Shown here piece by piece: positions 1 through 6,457 of a stretch of 14,344 nt of DNA; within the stretch, counting starts at the first letter, position 1, and each line of letters opens with the position of its first letter. The DNA comes from Ruminococcaceae bacterium UBA1244 (GTDB lineage: Bacteria > Bacillota > Clostridia > Oscillospirales > Acutalibacteraceae): contig DBWG01000135.1 in assembly GCA_002308635.1 (NCBI GenBank), forward strand, positions 286 to 14,629, read 5' to 3'. Under the pieces are notes generated by a model. The model saw nothing but the letters and a program-made list of their open reading frames with translations. It did not search any database and was not told the origin of the DNA. A program made the position numbers and the translations under genes.

Positions 1-1416
1 GAAGGCTATACCTTCGCCGGATGGGATACGGCCATTCCAGAAACGATGCCCGCAGGCGATATGACTGTCAAGGCGCTCTGGACGATCAACCGATATACCG
101 TTACACTTCCTGGCAACATGGAACTGGTAGAAACCGAACAGCAGACGGATTATAACTATGGTTCTGTTATCCGCTTTAAGGTAAAGGAAAACTATCGCCT
201 GAAGAGCGATGTAACCAGTAATTCGGAAATCCTTACAGCGGATGAAAATGGTATTTATACCGTTACGGTTGGCGATGCTGATATCGTTATCGCTGCCGAC
301 ATCGATAATCCTGTTCTGAAAAATACCTCTGTTGTATCTTCCAAGAATATTATTGTCGGCAATACCATTATAGTAACTGCATCGGCCAGCGGAGGCAGCG
401 GAGAATATGAGTATGCTGTTTATTACAAAAAGGCTTCCTCTGAAAAATGGACAACCGTACAGACATACAGCAACAATACTTCTGTTACAGTGAAGCCTTC
501 TGCAGCCGTTTCGTATGAAGTTATGGTTAAGGCAAGAGATTCGGCCGGAAAGCTCACCAAAAAGACATTTACGATCAACGTAGTAAAGCCACTGAACAAT
601 ACTTCCACTATCAGCAGTGAAAAGATTAATCTTGGTGAAAGTGTTACCGTCAGCGCATCTGCAGCGGGAGGCAGCGGATCCTATCAGTATGCGGTTTATT
701 ACAAGAAGGCAAGCAGCACAAAATGGAGTACAGTACAGGGATATTCCGGTAATTCGGCTGTATCTATCAAACCGTCGTCCATGACCAACTATGATATCTG
801 CGTCAAAGTCAAGGATGCCAAGGGCAGAATTGAAAAGAAATACTTCGTTGTCAATGTTGATTCTGTTCTGAATAATACATCCGTATTGTCAAGCGATTCC
901 ATTACCCTTGGTGAAACCATTACTGTGAACGCTTCCGCTACCGGCGGTATCGGTCAGTGTCAATATGCCGTATACTACAAGAAATCTACTTCTGAAAAAT
1001 GGAGTCTGGTACAGCATTATAATGAAAATAATACTATCGCTGTAAAACCCTCCGGAACCACTTCATACGATATCAAGGTTGCTGTCAAGGATTCAAAAGG
1101 AAGAATTGCCGAAAGTATCTTTACTGTGAATGTTTCGACGGAATTCAAGAATACTTCTGCTCTCTCTGCTGAAGAGATCACGCTGGGCGAATCCGTTACA
1201 GTTAATGCTTCCGCTACCGGTGGCGCAGGTTCCTATCAGTATCTGGTAAGATATAAGAAATCTACCAGTGAAAAGTGGTCTACGGCACAGGCTTACAGCG
1301 AAAATGCAACTGTCAGCATCAAACCGTCTGCCAGAGTGCAGTATGATATCAGCGTTAAAGTAAAAGATGCAAGAGGCAACACAGAGGAATCTCTGTTTGT
1401 CATTACCGTAAAATAA
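1..1416 (+). CDS. C-terminal part of a repetitive surface/secreted protein (5' end outside window)
   Basis: The frame is open from base 1, so the ATG at 46 is internal and the gene begins upstream; 471 codons are visible before TAA at 1414-1416. Residues about 1-30 (GYTFAGWDT, then MTVKALWT) match the InlB/Listeria-Bacteroides B-repeat pattern found in extracellular Gram-positive proteins. A beta-rich linker follows to about residue 105. Four copies of a 92-residue Ig-like unit then run to the end; each has NTS, LGE..TV.ASA.GG.G, YQYAVYYKK, KWS.VQ.Y, KPS and VKVKD..G blocks, recalling tyrosine-rich (Y_Y_Y-like) modules. No LPXTG motif or C-terminal membrane segment is visible, so anchoring must be N-terminal or non-covalent, or the protein is released. 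Its catalytic or binding part lies outside the window, so its function is unknown. Confidence 0.85.
   Translation, partial: EGYTFAGWDTAIPETMPAGDMTVKALWTINRYTVTLPGNMELVETEQQTDYNYGSVIRFKVKENYRLKSDVTSNSEILTADENGIYTVTVGDADIVIAADIDNPVLKNTSVVSSKNIIVGNTIIVTASASGGSGEYEYAVYYKKASSEKWTTVQTYSNNTSVTVKPSAAVSYEVMVKARDSAGKLTKKTFTINVVKPLNNTSTISSEKINLGESVTVSASAAGGSGSYQYAVYYKKASSTKWSTVQGYSGNSAVSIKPSSMTNYDICVKVKDAKGRIEKKYFVVNVDSVLNNTSVLSSDSITLGETITVNASATGGIGQCQYAVYYKKSTSEKWSLVQHYNENNTIAVKPSGTTSYDIKVAVKDSKGRIAESIFTVNVSTEFKNTSALSAEEITLGESVTVNASATGGAGSYQYLVRYKKSTSEKWSTAQAYSENATVSIKPSARVQYDISVKVKDARGNTEESLFVITVK
316..1413 (+). repeat. Four tandem 276-bp (92-codon) protein repeats
   Basis: Units begin at 316, 592, 868 and 1144, each spaced exactly 276 bp, with no insertion or deletion between copies. 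The last unit is 90 codons and ends directly at the stop codon. The protein blocks are strongly conserved while the DNA copies have diverged at many third positions, so the array is old and held by selection rather than freshly duplicated. Confidence 0.85.
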
Positions 1417-1425
1417 GTTTTCCTT

Positions 1426-1475
1426 CACGGAAATCAATTTTCTTTTAAAGAAAGTTGATTTCCGTGGTTTTCTTT
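1426..1475 (+). terminator. Rho-independent terminator after the surface protein gene
   Basis: A 17-bp stem pairs 1426-1442 with 1450-1466 with a single G:T wobble, around a short loop. It is followed by a T-rich run (GTTTTCTTT). It starts 10 nt after the surface-protein stop codon, as expected for its terminator. Confidence 0.85.
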
Positions 1476-1508
1476 AGCATGACTTGTATCTCATCATAAA
1501 TAAACGCC

Positions 1509-1533
1509 CCCGATGAAGTTCGTTTCCATCGGG
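1509..1533. other. Small intergenic hairpin
   Basis: A 7-bp perfect stem (CCCGATG / CATCGGG) encloses an 11-nt loop. No clear U-tract follows on either strand, so a terminator role is weak. It may be an RNA structure or a recombinase/protein site. Confidence 0.4.
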
Positions 1534-1620
1534 TGGTGACATGGTAAATCTATTTATCGACATTCCACAAAAGTACACAATTGAAAACACCCATAAGATA
1601 TATTTATAAAACACCAAAAA

Positions 1621-1648
1621 GGGCAATTACAAACGTTTGTAATTGTCC
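1621..1648. terminator. 28-bp near-perfect palindrome; possible minus-strand terminator or operator
   Basis: The arms GGGCAATTACAAAC and GTTTGTAATTGTCC pair over 14 bp with one G:T, with no unpaired loop in the DNA palindrome. Read on the minus strand the stem is followed by TTTTT, so it could stop transcription coming from the recombinase side. It ends exactly at the -35 element of the recombinase promoter (1649), so an operator or recombinase-binding role is equally possible. Confidence 0.55.
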
Positions 1649-1677
1649 TTGAATTTTACCAACACTTTTGGTATATT
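1649..1677 (+). promoter_or_regulatory. Extended -10 promoter for the recombinase with operator-like inverted repeat
   Basis: The -35 TTGAAT (1649-1654), a 17-nt spacer and the -10 TATATT (1672-1677) preceded by TG at 1669-1670 form an extended -10 promoter. Inside the spacer, TACCAA (1657-1662) and TTGGTA (1668-1673) make a 6-bp inverted repeat that overlaps the -10, which would suit a repressor. The start of transcription would fall near 1684, giving a leader of only about 13 nt, at the edge of the Shine-Dalgarno; this lowers confidence. Confidence 0.5.
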
Positions 1678-1683
1678 TATGTC

Positions 1684-1691
1684 AGAGGTGA
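1684..1691 (+). promoter_or_regulatory. Ribosome binding site of the recombinase gene
   Basis: AGAGGTGA lies 5 nt before ATG at 1697, with its core GAGG a few nt further up. It decides the start: the frame is open further upstream to a TTG at 1643, but that codon lies inside the palindrome and upstream of the promoter elements. Confidence 0.75.
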
Positions 1692-1696
1692 TCGTT

Positions 1697-2353
1697 ATGA
1701 GCAAAACAGCAGGATATGCAAGAGTATCAACGAGCGAGCAGAATCTTGACAGACAGTTACAGGCACTTGAAAAATATGTGGAACCGGATATGATCGTTAC
1801 TGACAAGGCAAGCGGAAAAAACCTGAACCGACCGGGCTATCAGTCATTAAAGGTAGGTATCGGTAAGCTTGCGGAGGGGGACACGCTCTATATAAAGAGC
1901 CTTGACCGCCTGAGCAGGAGCAAGGAGGACTTGAAGAAGGAACTTCAGTATTTTAAAGAAAAGGGCGTAAAGGTAAAAATACTTGATATGCCAACCACTA
2001 TGACCGACTTTCCGGAGGAACAGGCGTGGATCGGCGACATGATAACAAATATCATGATAGAGGTGCTTTCAAGCATTGCCCAGAACGAAAGGGAAACCAC
2101 ACGCCAAAGGCAGCTTGAAGGTTTAGCCGCCATGCCCACCGACAGCACGACCGGAAAGAAGATCAGCAAAAAAACCGGAAAGCCTGTCGGACGGCCTCCC
2201 ATAGCTTTCCCGAAAAAGTGGGAGAGCGTCTATAATGACTGGCAGGAAAAGAAAATCACCGCCCGTCAGGCTATGAGGCTTTTAAACCTTAAACCCAACT
2301 CATTCTACAAGCTGGCAGGCAGATACCGTGACGGATCCGTGAAACCCGGATAA
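1697..2353 (+). CDS. Small serine recombinase (resolvase/invertase family)
   Basis: This 218-residue protein is a site-specific recombinase that would cut and rejoin DNA through a serine-phosphate link. The N-terminal catalytic domain shows YARVSTSEQ with nucleophile Ser11, DRQ at 18-20, and SLDRLSRS (68-75) with the active-site arginines Arg71 and Arg74. A long helix (about 107-140) leads to a GRPP minor-groove motif (165-168) and a C-terminal helix-turn-helix (about 186-211). Size and layout match Pin/Tn3-resolvase-type enzymes, not large serine integrases. No transposase lies beside it, so its target sites are unknown; it could resolve or invert nearby DNA or be a remnant of a mobile element. 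It converges with the minus-strand operon, ending 25 nt from that operon's last stop codon. Codon choice seems somewhat more GC-rich than in the TIR genes, consistent with separate acquisition (inference). Confidence 0.92.
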   Translation: MSKTAGYARVSTSEQNLDRQLQALEKYVEPDMIVTDKASGKNLNRPGYQSLKVGIGKLAEGDTLYIKSLDRLSRSKEDLKKELQYFKEKGVKVKILDMPTTMTDFPEEQAWIGDMITNIMIEVLSSIAQNERETTRQRQLEGLAAMPTDSTTGKKISKKTGKPVGRPPIAFPKKWESVYNDWQEKKITARQAMRLLNLKPNSFYKLAGRYRDGSVKPG

Positions 2354-2362
2354 AACGGGTTT
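2342..2362. terminator. Possible bidirectional terminator hairpin between converging genes
   Basis: AAACCCG (2342-2348) pairs with CGGGTTT (2356-2362) around a 7-nt loop, overlapping the recombinase stop codon. The position between convergent genes suits a shared terminator, but there is no proper U-run on either strand, so efficiency is doubtful. Confidence 0.4.
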
Positions 2363-2378
2363 GTCAAGTAAAGTTTTC

Positions 2379-4430
2379 TTAAAACCAGGAGCCTTTCCAA
2401 CCGGCTTGTTTTAAAAAATTTATAAAATCTCTGTTCAGATTCAGCACTTTATGATAAGGATAGTTTCTTTCTGTTCTTCTGATATTTTTATATAAAATCA
2501 CATTATCCCAGTGTGCACCGTGATTTATCAGCTGCATAACAGCCTGCTTGCTGCACCATTTGATAATCGTCAGTGAGAGCATAGAGAAAATTGCAGGATA
2601 GGTGTCGTTTTCATAATTCAAAATAAAATTAGGATCCGCACCGCTATCAAGCAGCAGCGTAAACATATCAATATCTTTAACCAGATCTATGACCAGCGAC
2701 AAAGCATTACTATTAGTAATCACAGGCAATTCTGCTGCGTTTTCACGCAGCTCATTTTCCAATAGATCTACTTTTTTCAGCTCAGATCTAAAATCATTTG
2801 CCAAGTAAGCACGTTCTCTTGCGAATTTTATCAACTTGGTTTGTTCGACAATTTCCTGAGTCGGACTGCGGGTCACTCTGCATGGAATATTGGGATTTGC
2901 TCCGTAATATAACAACTGACTGACAAACCGGATATCCCTGGTCAAGATGGCATCATCAAGCGGGTTATGTATAGTTTTAAAGAGTATTATACCATTTCCG
3001 TATATTTCTTCCACCCTGCAGGATGTGTTGGGGTTTGCTCCGCACCGCAGAAGCTTTTCAGCCAGATCCAGATTTTTTAATATATAGATCGTATAATTCA
3101 ACACTGAGCAATAGACAGTATGTTTCTTTTTATTGGTTGCTTCCATTTGAGGAGTACAGTCAATGTCAAACACATTAGGATATTTATGTCCTATATATTC
3201 CGCGCGTGACAAGCAGTCGTTGTAAAGGAACATATAAAAATAATCCGCACTTCTTTTTTGGGTAATAAACCCCTTTTCCTGTTCCGTAAGTTCGGGATAT
3301 GCCTGTTTTAGTCTGTTTATGAACATTGAAACCTGTCCGTTTGTTTTATAAGCAATAATAGACTTAAAGAAATAAACAACATTTGTATCCGGATCCGCCA
3401 TAATAAGCTTTCCGCAGTATTGATCGGCAGACTGCCAGTTTTCCTCATCAATAGCCGAAATAATGTGAGTTATTGTGTCTGAGACTATAAATTTTTTTAC
3501 CTCGGCAGAAGTTTCGGTGTTATTATTTTTTGCGGAAGTAGGAGGCAGTAATCTTGTTATACTTCCTATTATTTCCTGTAATGCGCCGTTTTCATCAAGA
3601 TCATGCACCTGAAAATATCTCAGTTTTTCAGGAAGATCTTTTGCTTTCATGCCTGTAATACATGACACGATCATTTTTTGATCGTCCTTTCGGAGTATAT
3701 CAATGTACCGCCCCCACTCATTTCTGACCCAGGTGGAATTGATATTGTAGGGCGAACTGCCAACGATCAGCATGATACGTGCCGTACTAAGCGCCGAAAA
3801 AATATACGGTTCATAAGAGTGTCCAAGTTTATCTTCCAGTGTGATTCTTGAAAAAAATACTTTATAGCCTTTTGAGACCAATGAATCATACAATTCCTGT
3901 GCTTTTACACTGTCGATAGTTCTGCTGCCTTTTTCATCAGTTTCCTTGTAACAGATAAAAATATCAAAGGGCTGCTCCTGATCAGCAATTTCAATTATCT
4001 TTTTGCGTATTCTTTCGAGCCTTGATGCTTCCCTTGTGTAGAACAGAGACAGCTGTTCGCTGCTGCTGCTTAAAGCTCTGATATAATTATCATCATTTAA
4101 TACAGATTCTCTTTTTACACGGTGACAAGTCGGAAAGTATTCCTGAGTAACAGGATCTTTCACATACTCCACACCATACCGACACAATAACATAGACCAA
4201 TACGCTTCTGCATTGTCAGGATTTTTTTCTGTTATCATTTCATAAAGCTGTTCGGCCTTATCAAATTCTGAATTTTGTCTGAAATAATTAGCCTTGTTGT
4301 ACATTTCGGTACATTCATCGTCATAAAAAAATGGGATGCTTTGTCTTGTTCCGCAGTATTCACATTCACAAACCCCGCTGCTGTTGATATTGGCAAGGAT
4401 GCCTCCGCACATTTTACATCTGAGCACCAT
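2379..4430 (-). CDS. Zn-ribbon/TPR/TIR/ankyrin protein, paralogue 1 (last in operon)
   Basis: 683 residues, predicted cytosolic (no signal peptide or membrane segment). Order: zinc ribbon (CKMCGG, Cys5/Cys8; CECEYCG, Cys23/Cys26), TPR-like helices (about 43-90), PTCHR motif (100-104), TIR domain (155-243), second TPR-like region (about 320-365), about four ankyrin units (437-642), conserved tail (650-683). The TIR has FDIFICYKETD (155-165), SYEPYIFSAL with Glu207 and VRNEW (235-239). Glu207 aligns with catalytic Glu642 of SARM1 (KFE..L..S....AR against SYE..I..A....AR), so NAD+ cleavage is a reasonable but untested inference. It is the most diverged of the three: the segment after the TIR reads VHDLDENG where the others have QDMS, and a charged helical insertion (about 519-570) interrupts the ankyrin array. 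ATG 4430 follows AGGAGG by 8 nt, 12 nt after the previous gene. Confidence 0.9.
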   Translation of the reverse strand: MVLRCKMCGGILANINSSGVCECEYCGTRQSIPFFYDDECTEMYNKANYFRQNSEFDKAEQLYEMITEKNPDNAEAYWSMLLCRYGVEYVKDPVTQEYFPTCHRVKRESVLNDDNYIRALSSSSEQLSLFYTREASRLERIRKKIIEIADQEQPFDIFICYKETDEKGSRTIDSVKAQELYDSLVSKGYKVFFSRITLEDKLGHSYEPYIFSALSTARIMLIVGSSPYNINSTWVRNEWGRYIDILRKDDQKMIVSCITGMKAKDLPEKLRYFQVHDLDENGALQEIIGSITRLLPPTSAKNNNTETSAEVKKFIVSDTITHIISAIDEENWQSADQYCGKLIMADPDTNVVYFFKSIIAYKTNGQVSMFINRLKQAYPELTEQEKGFITQKRSADYFYMFLYNDCLSRAEYIGHKYPNVFDIDCTPQMEATNKKKHTVYCSVLNYTIYILKNLDLAEKLLRCGANPNTSCRVEEIYGNGIILFKTIHNPLDDAILTRDIRFVSQLLYYGANPNIPCRVTRSPTQEIVEQTKLIKFARERAYLANDFRSELKKVDLLENELRENAAELPVITNSNALSLVIDLVKDIDMFTLLLDSGADPNFILNYENDTYPAIFSMLSLTIIKWCSKQAVMQLINHGAHWDNVILYKNIRRTERNYPYHKVLNLNRDFINFLKQAGWKGSWF

Positions 4431-4438
4431 TTTACATT

Positions 4439-4444
4439 CCTCCT
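4439..4444 (-). promoter_or_regulatory. Ribosome binding site of TIR-ankyrin gene 1, overlapping the upstream stop codon
   Basis: AGGAGG on the minus strand, 8 nt before ATG 4430. It overlaps the TAG stop (4445-4443) of the preceding paralogue (TAGGAGG), which favours translational coupling. Confidence 0.85.
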
Positions 4445-6443
4445 AAAAAATACTTCCCTTCCATCCGAGTGACTTCAGTCTTTTTATATCCTCCTTATTT
4501 CTAAAAGTACGTTTATACGGAAATCGGCTTTCCACCTTTTTTAAATCTCCCATCTCGATCACATGATCAAGAGTAGCACCATATCTTAGCAAAAGTTCGG
4601 CAATATCTATATTTTCATTCAGCAGCAAGGAGCATGCCGTTAATGTCAGTACATATCTGCAGCCCTGCTCATCAAAAAATGTTACGATCTCATTAGGATC
4701 AGCGCCGCATCTTAATAACAGTTCCGTCATTTCCATATTGCAGTTGTCCACCGCATCAAATAAGGGACTGTGTGCGAACGGCACAGGATCATCGGAATCT
4801 ATCCTTTCGGCTTTTTTCATATCCGCTCCATACTGCAAAAGCAGCCTGACAATTTCGATATTTTCTTTGAAATATACCGCAAAACTAAGCATTGGAACAA
4901 TATTTTTTCTGCCGTTTTCACTGAAATATTCGTCTTTTGTGTTTGGGTCTGCATGGTAACGCAGCAAAAGCTCTATAATTTCTGCATTTTCGTTGCATAT
5001 TGCATCAGAAAGGCATGTAATTGTTACACGATGACCGGATTCTTTAACTATCCGGATAGAATGATTCGGATCAGCGCCCAACATCAGCAAACTCTTTACC
5101 ATCCGGCAGTTTTGTTTTATTACGGCATATGATAGCATGGAATAAAAAACAATTTTGGAATTCCTGTGATCGGATGCGAGATTTTTTTTCAATATACCGG
5201 GATATTTTTCCATTATATACCGGCATCTTGAAATGCACTCCGAGCTTAAAAAAGCCATGAAAAATATTTCATAGTTATTGTCATCAATTATACTTTTTTC
5301 AGATTCGGTTATATGTTCCGACAGCTGCATCAATTTTTTGCCGGCCTGGACAATATCCCAATTTTTTTTATATCCGACATACATTTTGTACAGATACCCT
5401 TCCGGTTTTTCGGGGTTTATATATATAAACTTATTGCACAGATCATCAGCAGCTTCCAAATTTTCTTCTTCTATGGCTTTTGCGATGTCGCTGAGAAGTT
5501 TATCTTTTGTATTTTTATTAATTTCTTCATGTTCTTCCAAATTAAAGTTCGGAGTGATTTTTTTTCTTACAGCGTTTTTCAGATTAGCCATAAAGGCTAT
5601 CTGTGACATATCTTGTGCCTGCAGTTTTGATAATTCGTCAGGAAGATCATACGGCGACATATTAAGATAACAAGGGATAAGGAGTTTATCTTCTCCTTTT
5701 GAAAGCATTTTTAAATAGCGTTTCCATTCGTTTTTGACCCATACTGAATTCAAATTCTCTGCCTTTGTTCCAACAGCTATCATTATTTTTGCGGAATTCA
5801 AAGCAGCAAAAATATAAGGTTCATACATGCGTCCTATTTTTTCTTTAAGTGTGACCCTTGAAAAGAAAACTTTATAGCCGTCTTTTGTCAGTGCGTCAAA
5901 TATTTCCTGTGCTTTCACACTATCCTGTGTTCTCCTGCCGTTATCGTCTGTTTCCTTATAGCAGATAAAAATATCAAACGGTTCTTCCATGTCTGATATT
6001 TGCAGAATTTTTTTATGTATCCTGTCGATCCGTGAAGCTTCCTTACGATATGTTTGTTCGGAGTCACCGCTGGAATATTTTATTGCCATAAGATAATCAG
6101 GATCCTCAAGAGCAGGAAGATGGCTCGTCCTGTGACACGTAGGCATATACTGAAATGTTGAGGGATCTTCAACATATTCTATGCCGTAGCGGCAAAGAAA
6201 CAACTCCCAGTGTGCCTTTGGATCTGACGAGTCTTTTGAAACTATCTGTTCATAGATGGCTTCCGCCTTGTCAAAATCGGCTGTTTGTCTGAAATGGTTT
6301 GCCCTGTTGTAAAGCATACGGATTTGATCGCTGTCTACTCTGGGCAATGTCTGAAGTGATCCGCAGTATTCACATTCGCAGATACCGTTGTTTTGCGGCA
6401 ATGAAAGCCTTCCTCCACATACACTGCAGTTAAGTACAATCAT
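4443..6443 (-). CDS. Zn-ribbon/TPR/TIR/ankyrin protein, paralogue 2 (middle)
   Basis: 666 residues from ATG 6443. An in-frame ATG at 6479 would add 12 residues and overlap the upstream gene, but 6443 has AGGAGG 8 nt away, and its N-terminus (MIVLNCSVCGG) lines up with both paralogues. Order: zinc ribbon (Cys6/Cys9, Cys24/Cys27), TPR-like (about 44-90), PTCHR (101-105), TIR (156-243: FDIFICYKETD, MYEPYIFAAL with Glu208, VKNEW at 236-240), YDLPDELSKLQAQDMS segment (about 265-280), TPR-like (about 318-360), about five ankyrin units (435-626), tail ending GWKGSIF. Ankyrin units run about 42 residues and carry LLLRY.ADPN-type ends. The conserved Glu predicts the same NADase-type chemistry as the siblings (inference); the ankyrin face would bind a protein or other ligand, not identifiable here. 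Confidence 0.9.
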   Translation of the reverse strand: MIVLNCSVCGGRLSLPQNNGICECEYCGSLQTLPRVDSDQIRMLYNRANHFRQTADFDKAEAIYEQIVSKDSSDPKAHWELFLCRYGIEYVEDPSTFQYMPTCHRTSHLPALEDPDYLMAIKYSSGDSEQTYRKEASRIDRIHKKILQISDMEEPFDIFICYKETDDNGRRTQDSVKAQEIFDALTKDGYKVFFSRVTLKEKIGRMYEPYIFAALNSAKIMIAVGTKAENLNSVWVKNEWKRYLKMLSKGEDKLLIPCYLNMSPYDLPDELSKLQAQDMSQIAFMANLKNAVRKKITPNFNLEEHEEINKNTKDKLLSDIAKAIEEENLEAADDLCNKFIYINPEKPEGYLYKMYVGYKKNWDIVQAGKKLMQLSEHITESEKSIIDDNNYEIFFMAFLSSECISRCRYIMEKYPGILKKNLASDHRNSKIVFYSMLSYAVIKQNCRMVKSLLMLGADPNHSIRIVKESGHRVTITCLSDAICNENAEIIELLLRYHADPNTKDEYFSENGRKNIVPMLSFAVYFKENIEIVRLLLQYGADMKKAERIDSDDPVPFAHSPLFDAVDNCNMEMTELLLRCGADPNEIVTFFDEQGCRYVLTLTACSLLLNENIDIAELLLRYGATLDHVIEMGDLKKVESRFPYKRTFRNKEDIKRLKSLGWKGSIF

Positions 6444-6451
6444 TTTCAGTC

Positions 6452-6457
6452 CCTCCT
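6452..6457 (-). promoter_or_regulatory. Ribosome binding site fixing the start of TIR-ankyrin gene 2
   Basis: AGGAGG on the minus strand, 8 nt before ATG 6443, directly after the TAA (6460-6458) of paralogue 3 (TAAAGGAGG). The junction repeats the layout of the next one, supporting duplication of a whole gene-plus-RBS unit. Confidence 0.85.

Larger units (their letters stand above)
1417..1696. other. Structured intergenic region between surface protein and recombinase
   Basis: This 280-bp gap has no credible gene. It holds the terminator at 1426-1475, a second hairpin at 1509-1533 (CCCGATG paired with CATCGGG), a very AT-rich stretch around 1555-1620, a 28-bp palindrome at 1621-1648, and the recombinase promoter region. 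Recombinase binding sites (res-like) could lie here, but I cannot identify one from a single sequence. Confidence 0.6.

Noticed and set aside
316..1413. CRISPR-like regular repeats
   Set aside because: The periodicity is a protein-coding 276-bp repeat in an open frame, with no short identical repeats or spacers.
1093..1437. Minus-strand open frame inside the surface repeats
   Set aside because: It is antisense to the repeat array and lies across the terminator; no family features.
1643..1696. Upstream TTG start for the recombinase
   Set aside because: It lies in the palindrome and ahead of the promoter, and has no ribosome binding site; the family N-terminus begins at the ATG at 1697.
4431..4444. 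Start-stop mini-ORF (ATG TAA) just before TIR gene 1
   Set aside because: The ATG is only 1 nt from the Shine-Dalgarno core, too close for initiation; most likely chance.
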